Of a stretch of DNA of 64,000 nucleotides, positions 48,711-59,772 are shown piece after piece. Numbering within the stretch: position 1 is the stretch's first letter; the number at the start of each line of letters is the position of its first letter. The position numbers were made by a program, and so were the translations under genes. The notes beneath the pieces are model-generated. The model saw only the letters and a program-made list of their open reading frames with translations. It made no database searches and was not told where the DNA came from. This stretch comes from Prinia subflava (Eukaryota > Chordata > Aves > Passeriformes > Cisticolidae): positions 2,418,001 to 2,482,000 of the forward strand of contig NW_026960611.1 of the NCBI RefSeq assembly GCF_021018805.1, given 5' to 3'.

Positions 48711-49317
48711 ATTTGTGATTCTTCCTGCATGTGAGTGTTCACTCCCATGGACAGAAATCAGAGTCAGTGTCCTCCTGGGATCTGTGTGGGTCTGACTGAC
48801 CCCCCTGTACAGATCCCAGACCCCCCTGTCCGGTCTCCAAACCCTCCAGGGTGGCCAGAGGGATGTTCTAGACTCCAACAATATCCCTGCAGTAATCAGA
48901 ATGCAGAGTTTAGCACTCGATTGAAAGAATCATAATTAATACAGTAGAAATCTTTGTTGAAACATTGCCTTGGATGAGCATGTTCAAAATTAATGTTACA
49001 TTGAATTCCTGCAGTTGATGCTTTCATTTACATTTGATATGGGGACTCAGATCACTTGTAGGAATTTTGGAAAACTGTGTATGCATCTTTATTTTTTAAG
49101 AAAGCTCTTAGTGTTCAAAAGTGTTTTCCTCCAAGTTTCAAACTTGGCAAGCAGTTGCAGGCCTCTCAGTGATTTCCATTTCAATATTTGATGTATTAAA
49201 AATACCCTAGATATAGTTTAATTTACTTGCAAATATTTTTTACCTGCCCTTAAATGAGAAAACCTGTGCACTTGAAAATTATTTCCACAGCAGCATCTGC
49301 AAATATCTGTGTAACAT
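48711..49317. other. Noncoding DNA
   Basis: 48770-48860 has short C-rich near-repeats (GACCCCCCTGTACAGATC, GACCCCCCTGTCCGGTC). Nothing else recognised. Confidence 0.4.
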
Positions 49318-49323
49318 CTGCTG

Positions 49324-49679
49324 TGTAGCAGGAGCAGGATGACTTATTGAATAAAGGTAGAGCTATCCCAAACTGGGCCTCAGATTCTGGCCTGCCTAGA
49401 AGTAGATAAGCCTGTGGCACAGTTTAGAAAACTCACTTAAGGTGTGTACATGCTTTAGCTGAGATAGTTAAGATGGGAATACGGTTGCTGCCTTAAACTG
49501 TAATAGCTTACATATTTGCTCACGCTCCCCTGCCAATAGAAATGCACCTGTTACTGTAAACTATTCTTACTGTATATAACCAGCCATCTCGTGAATAAAG
49601 AGGAGAACGTGTGTTATAACCATGTTGGTTTGACCTCCGTTGGTCGGTCTCTAGCCTCAAGATTAAGTCTCAGATTATA
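49324..49679 (+). repeat. 5' LTR of the C-poor provirus
   Basis: Starts TGTAGCAGGAG and ends CAGATTATA. TGTATATAACC is the TATA region (about 49571) and GTGAATAAAGAGG carries AATAAA. It ends in TA instead of CA. Confidence 0.93.
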
Positions 49680-49681
49680 TT

Positions 49682-49699
49682 TGGTGCCTGAATTGGGAC
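49682..49699 (+). promoter_or_regulatory. Primer binding site, weakly tRNA-Lys3-like
   Basis: TGGTGCCTGAATTGGGAC, 2 bases after the LTR. It agrees at 14 of 18 positions with the Lys3 PBS as I remember it; three of the four mismatches are T for C. Confidence 0.6.
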
Positions 49700-50006
49700 A
49701 CGGTTTTGTTTTTTATTTTTTCCTTCAATGGAGATATTTGATTTTATCACTTAAATCTGGATGCTTAAATGCTGGTTTTCCTCTGAACACGGATTTCTCC
49801 TGAACGCGGTCAAAGTCTCTGGCACTTCGTTTTTTTGGTGTATAAGATTCGGCCTGAATATTTGACCAAACGGGACACAAGCAAGCTGAGCTTACAGAGC
49901 TGAGGTTGGAGAACATTCACTGCCTCGTTTCACTTGAAGGATGACAGCGCCACGCAGTGGGGAAGGTAAGCGTTAATCGCGGATTGAAACGAGAAGCTTT
50001 GAAAAG

Positions 50007-50570
50007 ATGGAAAAAGATTATCGTGCTGCTTTACAGCTTTTAGCAATTATTGCCTCAATAAGGGGCGAAAAGATCAAAGGAACTAATATGGGACAGTTAA
50101 CCCTATGGGTTCAAAAGAAGGAAAGGTTAAGCCAGCCATGGCTTCGTTTTAGTGAAGCAGGATGGAAAGAAATGAGTGAGTTATTGTGGGACTCTGTTAT
50201 TTCACAAGGGAAAGAAGCAAAGATTTGCCCAGAATTAGGCGTGAGTTGGAAAAAAGCAATAAATACCTTGCAAACATTCGCTGAAAAATGTAAAGCCGTA
50301 ATTTTAGCAGTGGAGAAAATGACTCCCTGGCCCTCTGATTCAGCAGTGTCCCTCTCCGAGCCAAAAGAGATGAAAAAGCTATCTAAAATAATCAGGTTCT
50401 TTGGTCTAAATTCCATGCATTCCACGCATTCTGTAAATGAGAACACAGCTCCCCTTTGTTCGTCCCTACTGGCCATGCGGGCAGAGCAGAGGAAGTGCTC
50501 CCACCGCCATCCCCTGAGACTGAAAGCAACCAGGAAGTGGCTCACCCACCAGACTCAAGGGGCGGAGTGA
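50007..50570 (+). pseudogene. gag: Gag matrix-like frame, shifted at its C terminus
   Basis: The 187-codon frame starts at ATG 50007 (MEKDYRAALQ...) about 310 bases after the PBS. The first ~150 residues look like a retroviral matrix domain: helical, basic, with Trp and Leu spaced as in class II Gag; it lacks the MG- myristoylation start. Near 50460 the natural Pro/Glu-rich continuation (EEVLPPPSPETES...) runs in another frame to 50698, so an indel has broken gag. A third piece (about 50729-50860) carries a Pro-rich ARPYVMPMPEELP segment that may be a late-domain region. Capsid and nucleocapsid are not recognisable downstream. Confidence 0.68.
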
Positions 50571-51060
50571 AAGACGAGGAGGCAGGCGGGGCCGAAGGCG
50601 GAGTGGGGAGGGTGCAAGTGACGCAACAAGGAGGCAGAGTTCAGGGCGGTTCCAAGAGTGAGGCAGTATCAACCTTCTCCTCACCGGAAAGGAGCTGACA
50701 TCATCAGCACATGTGATCACAACAAACATGGCTGCATCCATGCCAGCCCCTGAGAAACCAGACCCAGCTCGACCCTATGTTATGCCAATGCCTGAGGAAC
50801 TTCCAGGATTGTTAAGCAGAAATGATGAAAACATACAGCGAAGCAGACATCTTTCAGCTTGATAAGATCCTCCAAGCCCAAAGCGAAGGAATTCTCACAG
50901 CATTTCAACAAGTGTTTCAACAGAACAGCAAGTGGACATTGTAAGAATAGACCAGAAGAAGAAAATACAATCATTCATCCCTCTGTTGTGAAGCATTCTA
51001 TCATTGTGTGAGAAACACAGTGTGAGAAAAGAACATTTAATCAGAAAGAAGATAAAATAG

Positions 51061-51658
51061 AAAATGAAATGAAAATGAGCTTTTAGCTAGAGTTATTCAT
51101 TGTGTGTAAGGTTGAGTTATGTTTCTACATTTTGATGTTGTTAAGATTGATTTTTGTGTGGTTTAGTTTGAGTCACATATTGCTAAATATATAATTTTAA
51201 AGTTTATTGTTAAGATTTGGGCCCTGATAAGTTTAAGTTTATATTTAAGTTTTAAGAATTTTAATTAGTAATGAATTTATATTTTATTGATTTGCTGCAT
51301 ATAGATTTTATAAGATTACTGTAAGTCTTAAAATTTCTTATTAAGATTTGTTTACGTTAGATTTAAGTGTTAGATGATTTAAAAGGTGATTTATAACTTA
51401 TAAGGGTATGTTTGGTTAGCTTGTAAGGTTTAGTTATTTTTCTTCAAAAATGAAGCAGTTTCATTTGAAATGATGATAGAACATTCATAAATAAGATTTA
51501 AAGAGAAAATGCAATTGGTTAGATCTTTGATTTTATTGTTAGTGGTGAATTGTTTTAGTCTTTTGTGTTTCATTTTGAATTCATATGTGTATGAGAGTCT
51601 TGAAATACAATTTGTTAACATGTTAAGTATTGATATATTGATTATATAGTATAGAAGT
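51061..51658 (+). other. C-poor, T-rich internal segment
   Basis: By count only about 19 C occur in the 360 bases 51061-51420, while G is several times more frequent. Motifs such as TTTAAGTTT, TAAGATTTG and TTAAGATT recur loosely. It resumes on the other side of the nested LTR (53042-53340). No frame is open for long. Confidence 0.75.
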
Positions 51659-53041
51659 TGTCGTGGTTGGGGGGGGAGGTGAATTTTTCCAGGGGGATGT
51701 AGGCAGTCCAATCAGTGATCAGCTTTTCTGCTAGCACCTAGATTGGTCACTCGGAGGTTTGGACACGCCTCTGAGGACACAAAGAGTTAAAAGCAGGAGT
51801 CTAGGGGGTTCGGGCTCTTTTTGGGTTCCGGTTTCAGCAGTGGAAACATCTCCTCTCCCCTGCTCAGCTCTGGGCTGAGTGGGGGAGGGGGAAGCCACGT
51901 GGCCAGGCTCAGGACAACCACGCGGTGGAACTAAAGTAAGCTGGGGCCCGGGGGGAGAAGAGAATGGACAGGACTGGAACTGAGCTGCCCCGTCCAGGAT
52001 GGAGGGGTGGAAAACTGTGGAAGTGCCTTCTGTGTGTGCTCACCCCCCTCCCCCCCCCCAAACTCCGGGAGAAGGTGCCCAGCCACGTGGGGGTTTGCGG
52101 AGCCTGGGAGTGCCTGAGCCTGCACCCTGCCGAGAAGAAACTGTTAATCCTTGCTTGGCAGAAAGAAACTTTTCTTAGACATTGATTCTCATGACTGGTG
52201 GTTTTCGGAGAGAGGGAAGCGGCCTGGGACCGAGATGATAAAGCATGATTGGAAAGAACTCGATGGAAGAATGAGAGGAGTAGCCTTTCGAGCTGGAATT
52301 CTCTTGCATAATGTCAGCCATGGACTGAACTTAAGTCTCTTTTGAACATAAACTGCATTTTTGGGTGGATGCAGCTGCCCTTGCTTTTGCTACAGTGACT
52401 GGCACTTGGAAGAGTGGAGCGAGCAGAGAAAAGAGGGGGAGGGTGAGGTGGCGCCCTCTGCCCTCAGGGCAGACCTGCTCCTGGAACCCCGGCCCCTGGG
52501 TAAAAAGGGGAGAGCTCGGCATGCAGCATCCTTAAAAATCCCTGTATGTAGTTTTGGCCTATGAGACAGCGGTGAGAGCGCTGGACATAGGAAAAAGAGA
52601 GTGTCACCTTAGCAGACTTCTCCGGGCGGTGCTATGGGTGACATGGAAACACACAAGGGGTGGACCCCTGTTTTCTGAAGAACAGTTTGTGGTGCGAGAG
52701 AGACTCCTCTCTCCCTTGCTGAATTGAAGATTAGTTTTTTTGAGTGGTGATTGTTTGATCTAAAACCCAAGGGTTGGTCTGTGAAGAGTGATGGGTGGGG
52801 AGGTAGAAACTGGGAGAAGAAATGTTCTAAGAAGTTTTTATTTCTGTCTCTGTGTGTGTTTAAGAGTATTTCTGTCCCTGTTCTTATGTAATTAATAAAG
52901 TTTTGGTGGGGTTTTTTTTTGTTTTCAAGATTTAAGCCTGCTCTGCTCTGTTCCTGATCACATCCCACAGGAGTTGTTAGAGAAAAAACATATATTCATG
53001 GGTGCACTAACATCTGGCCAGTGCTAACCCATGACAGAAGT
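51654..53041 (+). repeat. Nested ERVL-type solo LTR with 5-bp TSD
   Basis: The LTR is 51659-53036 (1378 bp), beginning TGTCGTGGTT and ending AACCCATGACA, nearly inverted termini, flanked exactly by GAAGT (51654-51658 and 53037-53041). AATAAA at 52894-52899 sets the plus orientation. A 5-bp TSD and the TGTC(A/G)TGG end fit class III (ERVL) elements. Short open frames inside are not genes. It is younger than the provirus it interrupts. Confidence 0.92.
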
Positions 53042-53647
53042 ATATAAAAATTGATAGTACTTCTAAGTTGATATTACAGTTAAGTCTTTATGCTTTGTCA
53101 TTTGTTTATAGGGTTTTTCAAAAGGCATTTGTCATTTTGAATTTTTCTATTTGTTTTTTTTTTTAGCCTTTAAGCATTTTGTAAATGCTGTTGTTAAAAA
53201 ATGTAGTTGTATTGTTAAGTGTAAGTCAGAATTTTTTCTTAAGTTTCATTTTAAGTATTTTGTTTTGTGCAAAGATATTATAACAGTTTATTGTATTTTA
53301 GGCATTTTATGTTTATTGTTATTAGAAGTTATATTTAAAGAATATACTAAAGAGCATCACTCCAACTTAAAGTTTGAGTCCTGGCCAGACTTAAATTTTA
53401 ACTTGGATGGATGTTGTTTGCCAACAAAGACCAGAGGTTTCTGCTCCCAAAAAATAATATGCAAGTTATCTTAACTTGGCAATTTGATCCGATTAATATA
53501 ACAGCTGAATCAACTTTGGGTTGAAACTTGGTATCCCTGCCCGGGAAAGGGTATCAAGATCTTCACTAAAGAAAAGTGTTTCAGCAGTTTGCAGTCTCTG
53601 GGGTGATAGCAGAAATTATTTGATAATCACTTTTCACTTTCATTAGT

Positions 53648-53986
53648 ATGCAAAAACTTCTATCCTATTCCCTTGCCCTTGAGAATGCTAATTCACATAC
53701 CAGGACTGTTTTAGCTTCCCTTCCACAAGGCTGTGGAGTCGATGAGATGCTGGTAAAAGCTGCCAGAGCTGAACAAGACAACGAAACAGCAGCATTTGCC
53801 GCAGTTATGCAAGATGCCATGGAGCAACAGGGACACATCATTACAGCTGCGTTAACAGGAGGCAGCTTCGACTATCCCAGTAACAACAGAGAAGCCTGCA
53901 GTCATGATGCATCACCAAGCAGTGAGGAAGAGGAAGAGACTGCAGATGATTTTAGGACTTTATATTCAGAACCTGTGTATGAATGA
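53648..53986 (+). CDS. Late 112-codon ORF of unknown function, acidic C terminus
   Basis: It starts at ATG 53648 and stops at TGA 53984-53986, 165 bases before the 3' LTR. Directly upstream, TTTTCACTTTCATTAG looks like a splice acceptor with AG 2 bases before the ATG, suggesting expression from a spliced message. Residues about 8-50 (ALENANSHTRTVL...VDEMLVKAAR) loosely recall the 'NAN' helix region of retroviral capsid C-terminal domains, so it may be a displaced gag piece. The C terminus is Ser/Glu-rich (SSEEEEETADDF) and ends SEPVYE. Composition is balanced, unlike the C-poor sequence before it. Whether it encodes a real accessory protein is unknown. Confidence 0.5.
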   Translation: MQKLLSYSLALENANSHTRTVLASLPQGCGVDEMLVKAARAEQDNETAAFAAVMQDAMEQQGHIITAALTGGSFDYPSNNREACSHDASPSSEEEEETADDFRTLYSEPVYE

Positions 53987-54133
53987 ATAGCAAGGACTGA
54001 ATACTGTGCTTTTATCTTATGCTTTTAATGGCTGGGATCATAGGGTTTTTTCTGGGTAACTCAAGTAGTGTTTGCTTGTAACAGTGTATGCAAAAGTAGC
54101 CAGCCGTGCCACAGACCCAGTTTAGATAGCTCT

Positions 54134-54150
54134 AAAGAAAAGCGGGGATT
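54134..54150 (+). promoter_or_regulatory. Polypurine tract
   Basis: AAAGAAAAGCGGGGATT abuts the 3' LTR TG. Confidence 0.8.
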
Positions 54151-54505
54151 TGTAGCAGGAGCAGGATGACTTATCGAATAAAGGTAGAGCTATCCCAAAC
54201 TGGGCCTCAGATTCTGGCCTGCCTAGAAGTAGATAAGCCCGTGGCACAGTTTAGAAAACTCACTTAAGGTGTGTATGTGCTTTAGCTGAGATAGTTAGGA
54301 TGGGAATACGGTTGCTGCCTTAAACTGTAATAGCTTACATATTTGCTCACGCTCCCCTGCCAATAGAAATGCACCTGTTACTGTAAACTATTCTTACTGT
54401 ATATAACCGGCCATCTTGTGAAAAAGAGGAGAACGTGTGTTATAACCATATTGGTTTGACCTCCGTTGCTCGGTCTCTAGCCTCAAGATTAAGTCTCAGA
54501 TTATA
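54151..54505 (+). repeat. 3' LTR of the C-poor provirus
   Basis: Colinear with 49324-49679. A one-base deletion turns the R-region GAATAAAG into GAAAAAG, so the polyadenylation signal present in the 5' copy is lost here. Confidence 0.93.
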
Positions 54506-54511
54506 CTGCTG

Positions 54512-57500
54512 AAATTCTATTCTGTAATTTATTGCAGAAGTATTTCTTCAGGCTTGTAACTTCTTTAGTAGCTGCTATAAAGGAAATTTTTTTCTTTGCC
54601 TCTCCCAGCTCTGGATAAAGAAAAGCCCCAATGTCACCAAGTTTTCCTAGATCAGTTTCATTGTGTATTTACTGATAAAGAAAGTGAGGAGAGAACAACT
54701 GTAAAAAAATTGTTCTTTTTATGATGTAGCAACATGCTACACACATTGCTTGTGTTGCAGACATGTATTATCAAAAAACATTTCTTAATTTACAGTGTTT
54801 GTGATTCTCTGGTATATTTAATCCAAAATCATTAGGACCTTGCAATCAGTAATCAGTTTAGTCAGTCTAACAGGAGTTCCATTTATGGATGATAAAGTTC
54901 TCATGAGATCAAAACCTTTCTGGTTTTGCTCAAAATATTGCCTTCTCCTGGCTTAGAATGAAACATGAACCCAAAACTCGGTGGCATGTTCAGATCCATG
55001 TAATTTTGCAGATTCCTGAAAGAAAGGGTTTATGAGTAACTTGAAAGAGTGGTTTCTTCCTGCAATGCACAATCAAAATACTTCAGTAACTGCTGCAAAT
55101 GTAACTTTCAGATTCTGTTTTCCTGTGGTCCTGGTAATTTGGGTAATCAAAATTTAAAGTTAAAAAAATGCTCATCCTTCTAGCTATGTCTTTTTAATAA
55201 GTACTATAACTGGATAGAAAACCTCTGAAACCTGTGTGTTGCAAAGTTCACAATATTTGGTGTCTATTAGCCTCCAAATAAACTTATTTTCTGTCTGCAT
55301 TTGTTTATGAGTGCAAATAAGGGATATGCCAAACAAGATGAATTCCATCTGATGAAAAGTAGTCTGGACTGAAAGTTATACTGCAGATATTTTCCATACG
55401 AAAATACTTACCAAGAAATACTTTCATTAAGATGAAATCCAAAATATAAGAAATTGCTCTGATAACTTCAGCCGAGAAATATCTCCTTAATGATTCTTCA
55501 TACGCAATATCAGGAAGTATTACAAAATACATTTTACATATATGTTACTGATTTGCCATATTTTTTATTAAATTGTTGATTAAAAAAGAAAAAAAATTCT
55601 AATTTACTAAGTTGCAGGTTAGTAGTACTCCATGTTTAAAACACATTTTACAGAGAATTAATTATGATTAATAAATTTCTATCAAATGAATAATCTCTTG
55701 ATTATTTTCATTGGAATTTGCCAAATGTACATTACTTCTACTACGAGAGTAGGCAATAAATTATATATGCACTTACTTTTATATGGCTTACAGGCTTGAC
55801 AAATTGCTTATTCAGAATGACTAACTAATCTATCACTTTTTAGCAAAGAGTATAAAGTGTAAAAAGAATCCTAATAAATTTACTAAACATCGTCTATGTA
55901 AAGAACGAAATTAAACAAATTAAATTAAAATTTCATTTTGCACACACAGTTTAGCAGGAGAATGTTCTCAGGTACTAGAAGTTAACAACGAAATGCAATG
56001 AACATAGTAACTAATAGTTTCCACATTCTAGAAATTTCTACATTTTAAAGTAATTACCAACACAAGCTATTTTGCTTTTCTGGGACACTTGTTCAATAAA
56101 AGCAGCACAAAAGGCAGAAGTTGATCCACCCTAAGCCTACACTGTAGGACTGTTTTAAGGTTTCTGGAGAAAAGGAATTTATAATTTCATGAAAATGAAG
56201 CACAAACGCTGTAAACTGAACTCATTCATACACAGTGGCTGCTCTGGGTGGGGCAATGCCATCCTGCCAGAATCTGACTTGATGTGGCAGCCTTTAGGCC
56301 ATTGAGTAAGCCAGGCTTAATGGGCTCTGAACTCACACTACACCAGGTGCTCTTCCAAACTCAGTTTCTGCCAGCAGTCACTGATACATCTTCTAAGAAA
56401 CTTCCAGAGTTTCTGGTCTCTATAATTCCTTTTCCAGTGCACAGCCCAAATATAGCTGAGCTCTTCTTTCTGTGGGTCTGACTGTGTAGCCATACAGATG
56501 AGAAAAAAATTTGGATATGTTCTAATCCATAACTAAACCTGTTGTTTTTACAGCTTGTGGATCTCCTAATGGCTTTCTCAGGAACCTGGTGAGAAGTATT
56601 ATACAGACAACTCATCTGTACAGCAGGGGAAGCAGGAGACTTCTGCAGTACATATTTCTCACCCAGAGGCCTAGGTTCACATTTCCTGTAGGTCCATGCA
56701 TGAATACCCACTTATGCAAACTGATTCTGCAAGGGAAATAAAAAAATGTCCCTCCATCACAGGTGTTTATTTTCCTTTGTGGCACCACTGGATGGGAATT
56801 ATCCCTCAAAACATCCCATATTGTAACTATATGGTTACAAAAAGGGTTCTTAAACAAAGATCCTTGCTGGTGCAAGAATGTGTGCCCACAGAACTGTGGT
56901 CAGGTAGGGGAAATGTTTTCAGCACTTCTCTTTTGCAGCTTACCCCAGCCTGGCTTTAAGCAAGCCTGTTTTGTATTACAATGCTTTGGTTAGTTTCTAA
57001 CATTTCTAGAAGGCTGAAAAAATAAGGGAAGGCCTGCTCTTCTGTTCAAGGCAGCCAAGGCAGTTCAGCGCTGGCAAAAACACAATCGGTGGCTCTTGCA
57101 AAAAAACCCAAACAACCAGAAGTCTTTCTAACCTTAATCAAAACTTGGTGTCTGACAATTGTTCTAGACTAAAATGTGTCAAGATTTTTATATAGCTATC
57201 AACTACTCAATAAAACTAAACCAATATTGACACCTTTTATTATACAGATTCCTTAAAATCAGAGGTGAGGGTCAGGACATTTACATGTTTCATCTCCCAT
57301 GTTAGCCCTTCCTTTGTTGTTCAGCCTCTACAATTTAAGTCTCTGAGGAAGGCAGCAGTTCAATCCCTGCAAAGCATGTAAGCTGTGAGCCCCAGATCTA
57401 AGGTTAAAGAATAAAGAACCATGACACAGCTGTCATCACTGGAGTATACAGGATTTTTAATCTTCTAAGAGTCTGCCTAATAAGTGTTGTCTGCTTCATT

Positions 57501-58075
57501 GTCTCAGAGCTATAATTCGGCCAAGCATGAGAGCAATTTTGACAACCACCCCTTAAAATCCATTATCTATCTGCAACAGTGTACAAAACACTGAAACATT
57601 CAAAGCAGGAGGAAGATCAATAACAGCCCTTTAATGATATTATTCCAAGCATCTATATTAAGTCTGCACATGTCCTTTTCCATCCTGAATTTGCTATCGG
57701 CTGTTATCAACAGCCTGCTGAATACCACAGGAAGTGGGAGAGTAAAGATGATAAATGCATACAGCTTTATCTGTAAGCAGGCAATATTGTAAACATACTG
57801 ATGGAATAACACTGAGATCAGCAGGCTTCTCTATTGCTGAAGATTTTCTTGCACATTTACAACACAAGAACTGATGCCAATGGATGTTTTCCACATTCTG
57901 TAACAGCAGTCCATCACAGTATGTATTTATGTAAGTAGAAAAATACGTGCATTTATGTAACTAGGAAAAAAAAAAGCTAAAAGTGTTTATCAAGTTTTGA
58001 AACTTGCTTGTAGCTTCATGGGAAATAGGTTGATGAAACAGTTCAGGACCAAAATAAATGAGCTTTTTATAGAAA

Positions 58076-58118
<43 letters not shown>

Positions 58119-58492
58119 AAGTGTAATTGCACAATTTTAAGGGATTGTCCAGACATCTGCCTTTTACAAAAACAGTTAGTTTCTTTTTATTTGCATACCT
58201 CAACACACTCTTAGATATTGAAGTTTCTCTCTTTAGAGGTCATGGTCTTTTAGACCAAAGCTTTGCTCCTCATAACTAACAAGGGAGCCATTTCTTAAGC
58301 ACTACCTTTGTACTCCTGCCAATCTTCAATCTACAGCAAGAGCTTCAGTACTCACCTCCCCACAGTGCCTTTCCCCACTCTTTTCCTCTAAAGCTTGGTG
58401 ATAGTGATGCCTTGGGGCTGGGTTTTTCTGTTTTGTCTGATAGCACTGAGTGGTGCTAGGATCTTCACAGGGTGATGGGGGTAGGGCAGTCT
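54512..58492. other. Unique AT-rich noncoding DNA
   Basis: Nothing coding or repeat-derived recognised in about 4 kb, apart from a run of 40 A at 58077-58116. Confidence 0.5.
58077..58116 (+). repeat. A(40) homopolymer
   Basis: An uninterrupted run of 40 A. The upstream sequence shows no mRNA-like body and no flanking duplication, so I do not call a processed pseudogene. Confidence 0.9.
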
Positions 58493-58797
58493 TGTTCAAG
58501 GACATTGTCTCCAAGCTCCAGACCCGAGCACAAACAACCTGGAAGAGAAGGGCAAGCCGAGAGGATGGTGTTCGGTGATTCGGGGTTATTGATTGGACGG
58601 TGCATTGCTATATGCAAATGAATGGAAACTTGTAAAAGGGGTAAGATCTGGGGACAAGCCCCTTTTTCGTCTCCATCTTGGAAATATTCGGGCTGGGCCA
58701 CTTCTGTGGGTCTGGAGACGCAAGGGCATGGGCTTGAATAAACACTCATTTTGTTCCTTTCACTCTGTCTAGCCTCTGTTTCAGCCTCAAGGCATCA
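58493..58797 (+). repeat. 5' LTR (at least its 3' part)
   Basis: GCTATATGC (about 58607) is a weak TATA candidate and AATAAA is at 58737-58742. The U5 end is about 58797. The 5' boundary (TGTTCAAGG at 58493) is a guess. Confidence 0.55.
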
Positions 58798-58802
58798 TGC
58801 TT

Positions 58803-58820
58803 TGGCGAGCCAGGCAGGAG
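58803..58820 (+). promoter_or_regulatory. Primer binding site, tRNA-Arg type
   Basis: TGGCGAGCCAGGCAGGAG differs at one of 18 positions from the complement of the 3' end of vertebrate tRNA-Arg(ACG) as I remember it. Confidence 0.75.
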
Positions 58821-59001
58821 ACGGGAGGCGTCTGGGAAATCTTCTGTGGACAGAAAGAAGGCAGCCCCCCCCCCCCCCACCTTCACCCTGCCAGCAGAGG
58901 TCCAGAAGTGCCGGAGCCAAGAACCTTTGAAACAGAGGCACGTGAGTGAATAAAGGGGGGTACCAGAAATATTTGTTTTGTTCTTTGTTGTGAATATCAG
59001 A

Positions 59002-59772
59002 ATGGGCTGTGTGTTCTCTGGCGAAGGGAATAATGATATCATCCCGAGAGATAGCCCTCTGGGATTGATAATGAAAAATTGGGTGTATTTGGTCGGGGAG
59101 GAATCGGGCCTTTCCATGCCTAAGCTTATTAGGCTGTCGGAGAGGATGTGGCCGATGTATCAATTAGATAATGGAAAGACATGCCCTATATTTGGGAGTG
59201 CAGATCCAAAATTGATATCAGATTTGATGTCCTGCCTGCGCTGGGACAGGGCTTTTGAGGAGTTAAAATATGCTCGGCTCTTTATGGTGTTGGCTTGCGA
59301 ACAGGACTTGGGTGATAAGAAAGAAAATATATTGGTCTTGGAGGGTAAAAAGAAAAAACTGACCATTAACAACATGTATAGGAACCCAGAGGAGGCAGAG
59401 ACCGATCTGATTGCACCTGCCATGAGGGCAGGGCCGGTCCCAGCCGCGCTTGCAGCAGGCTCGGGCCAAGGGGCGGCCCCTTCCCCACCATCCCCTCAGT
59501 CACCATCGCGAGGGGGGGGCAGCGGGGGGGCGGGCAGCTCGGGTCAGGCCCTGGTCGGTGAAGAGGGAGGAAGGCGCGGACCGGCAGCGACGGGCACCGT
59601 CCCTGTCGCCACCTCCTTCGCCACCCCAAGGGGTGGGGAAGGGGGGGGAGAGACAGTAGGGCTGTGCAGCCGCCCAGGGAAGGCAGGCAGAGGGATAGAG
59701 CCTTTCACGGAGAGAGCGGGGAGGGAACTTCCCGAAGGGGGAGGGGTGCCTCCCCCGTCCTTAGGCCTGTGA
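59002..59772 (+). pseudogene. gag: Gag, matrix and linker part (first frame)
   Basis: ATG at 59002 gives an MGCVFSG start, a myristoylation signal (and a Cys at position 3), typical of gammaretroviral matrix. Residues 1-130 form the matrix domain (for example EELKYARLFMVLACEQDLG); a Gly/Ala/Pro-rich linker follows. The frame ends at TGA 59770-59772, but the capsid continues in another frame that overlaps from 59664, so an indel lies in the G/C-rich linker. A run of 8 G near 59643 is the likeliest place. Both frames together are long enough for matrix, linker and capsid of one Gag. Confidence 0.8.

Larger units (their letters stand above)
49318..54511 (+). mobile_element. LTR-to-LTR provirus with gag fragment, C-poor interior and late ORF
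   Basis: LTRs 49324-49679 and 54151-54505 (356 and 355 bp) are flanked exactly by CTGCTG (49318-49323 and 54506-54511), a 6-bp class II TSD. PBS, a matrix-like gag frame, Pro-rich gag remnants, a long C-poor T-rich stretch, a 112-codon ORF and a polypurine tract lie between. No protease, RT, integrase or env is recognisable, so the element was probably non-autonomous or internally deleted. By hand alignment the LTRs differ by 9 substitutions and one indel (about 2.5%). A younger ERVL-type solo LTR (51659-53036) is nested inside. Confidence 0.92.

Noticed and set aside
51961..52564. Short open frames within the nested ERVL-type LTR
   Set aside because: LTR sequence, no domains; solo LTRs encode nothing.
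57900..58116. Processed pseudogene ending in the A(40) run
   Set aside because: No coding body and no flanking duplication; birds have few such copies.
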